Assembly: GCA_023079485.1 (NCBI GenBank)
Contig: CM041092.1
Span: 6,324,627-6,388,626 of the forward strand
Direction: 5' to 3'
DNA from: Archilochus colubris
Lineage: Eukaryota; Chordata; Aves; Apodiformes; Trochilidae
DNA: 64,000 nt
Under the pieces are notes generated by a model that did no database searches, was not told where the DNA came from, and saw only the letters and a list, made by a program, of their open reading frames with translations. Of this stretch, positions 63,859 to 64,000 are shown piece after piece; positions within the stretch are counted from its first letter, which is position 1, and each line of letters begins with the position of its first letter. Made by a program: the position numbers and the translations under genes.

Positions 63859-64000
63859 TACCATACTATTGATTCTCAGTGGCAACCAATGAGGAATTTC
63901 ACACCTCAAATAAAGTATTTGCTCACGAAAGTCACCAAAAGTAAACTGCCAGGGTAGATTGTTCCCAGCTGCTGTGGAGAAGTAATGGCTTTCTTTACCA

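Larger units (their letters stand above)
54241..64000. other. Non-coding region, no recognisable gene
   Basis: I find no named exon, RNA gene or CR1 copy. The longest frames are about 100-120 codons and resemble no family. CpG remains slightly raised to about 54440, then falls to background. A possible diverged LTR-like segment lies at about 56579-56794, described under findings. Confidence 0.55.

Noticed and set aside
1..64000. CRISPR arrays, bacterial operons, phage or viral gene clusters
   Set aside because: No regularly spaced repeats with unique spacers, no ribosome-binding-site gene strings and no recognisable viral genes. The sequence is vertebrate non-coding DNA with CR1.

Overview
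The window reads as nuclear DNA from a bird. It is mostly AT-leaning non-coding sequence with few transposable elements. The only transposons I can identify firmly are pieces of CR1, the dominant avian LINE, recognised by the C-terminal ORF2 protein and the ATTCTATG-type 3' end. CR1 also occurs in other reptiles, so 'bird' is an inference from the CR1 type together with the low repeat density. I see no bacterial gene organisation, CRISPR array, tRNA or rRNA.

Layout. From 1 to about 52.4 kb lies a long stretch without a recognisable protein-coding exon, best explained as intron or intergenic DNA. It holds CR1 pieces at about 9.65 kb (weak), 15.2-15.9, 22.5-23.0 and 24.7 kb (minus) and at 28.9 and 30.4 kb (plus). 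It also carries homopolymer and short tandem repeats and two strongly polypurine tracts (14.4 and 48.8 kb). From 30.4 kb to the end of the window I find no CR1 at all.

At about 52.5-54.4 kb is a CpG island, the single clear functional landmark. It contains GC boxes, a YY1-like site overlapping a well-placed ATG on the plus strand, and a good splice donor on the minus strand (GTGAGT, read leftwards from 53,333). It looks like the promoter and first exon(s) of at least one gene, perhaps of a divergent pair. The minus-strand gene would run left with a first intron of more than 50 kb. Its right edge carries an approximately 570 bp GC-rich minisatellite (53,515-54,080) with a higher-order repeat structure and nested pentamers. 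I cannot name either gene.

From 54.2 to 64 kb the sequence is again without recognisable exons. Hand counts of a few rows show C over G (and weakly A over T) on the plus strand left of the island, and no such bias to its right. That fits transcription away from the island on the minus strand.

Nearly all short open frames in the window look like chance. No new biological system is evident. The most interesting items are the higher-order minisatellite in the promoter, the leftward first-exon model with a basic, acid-free start peptide, and a perfect 14 bp hairpin at 51.6 kb.
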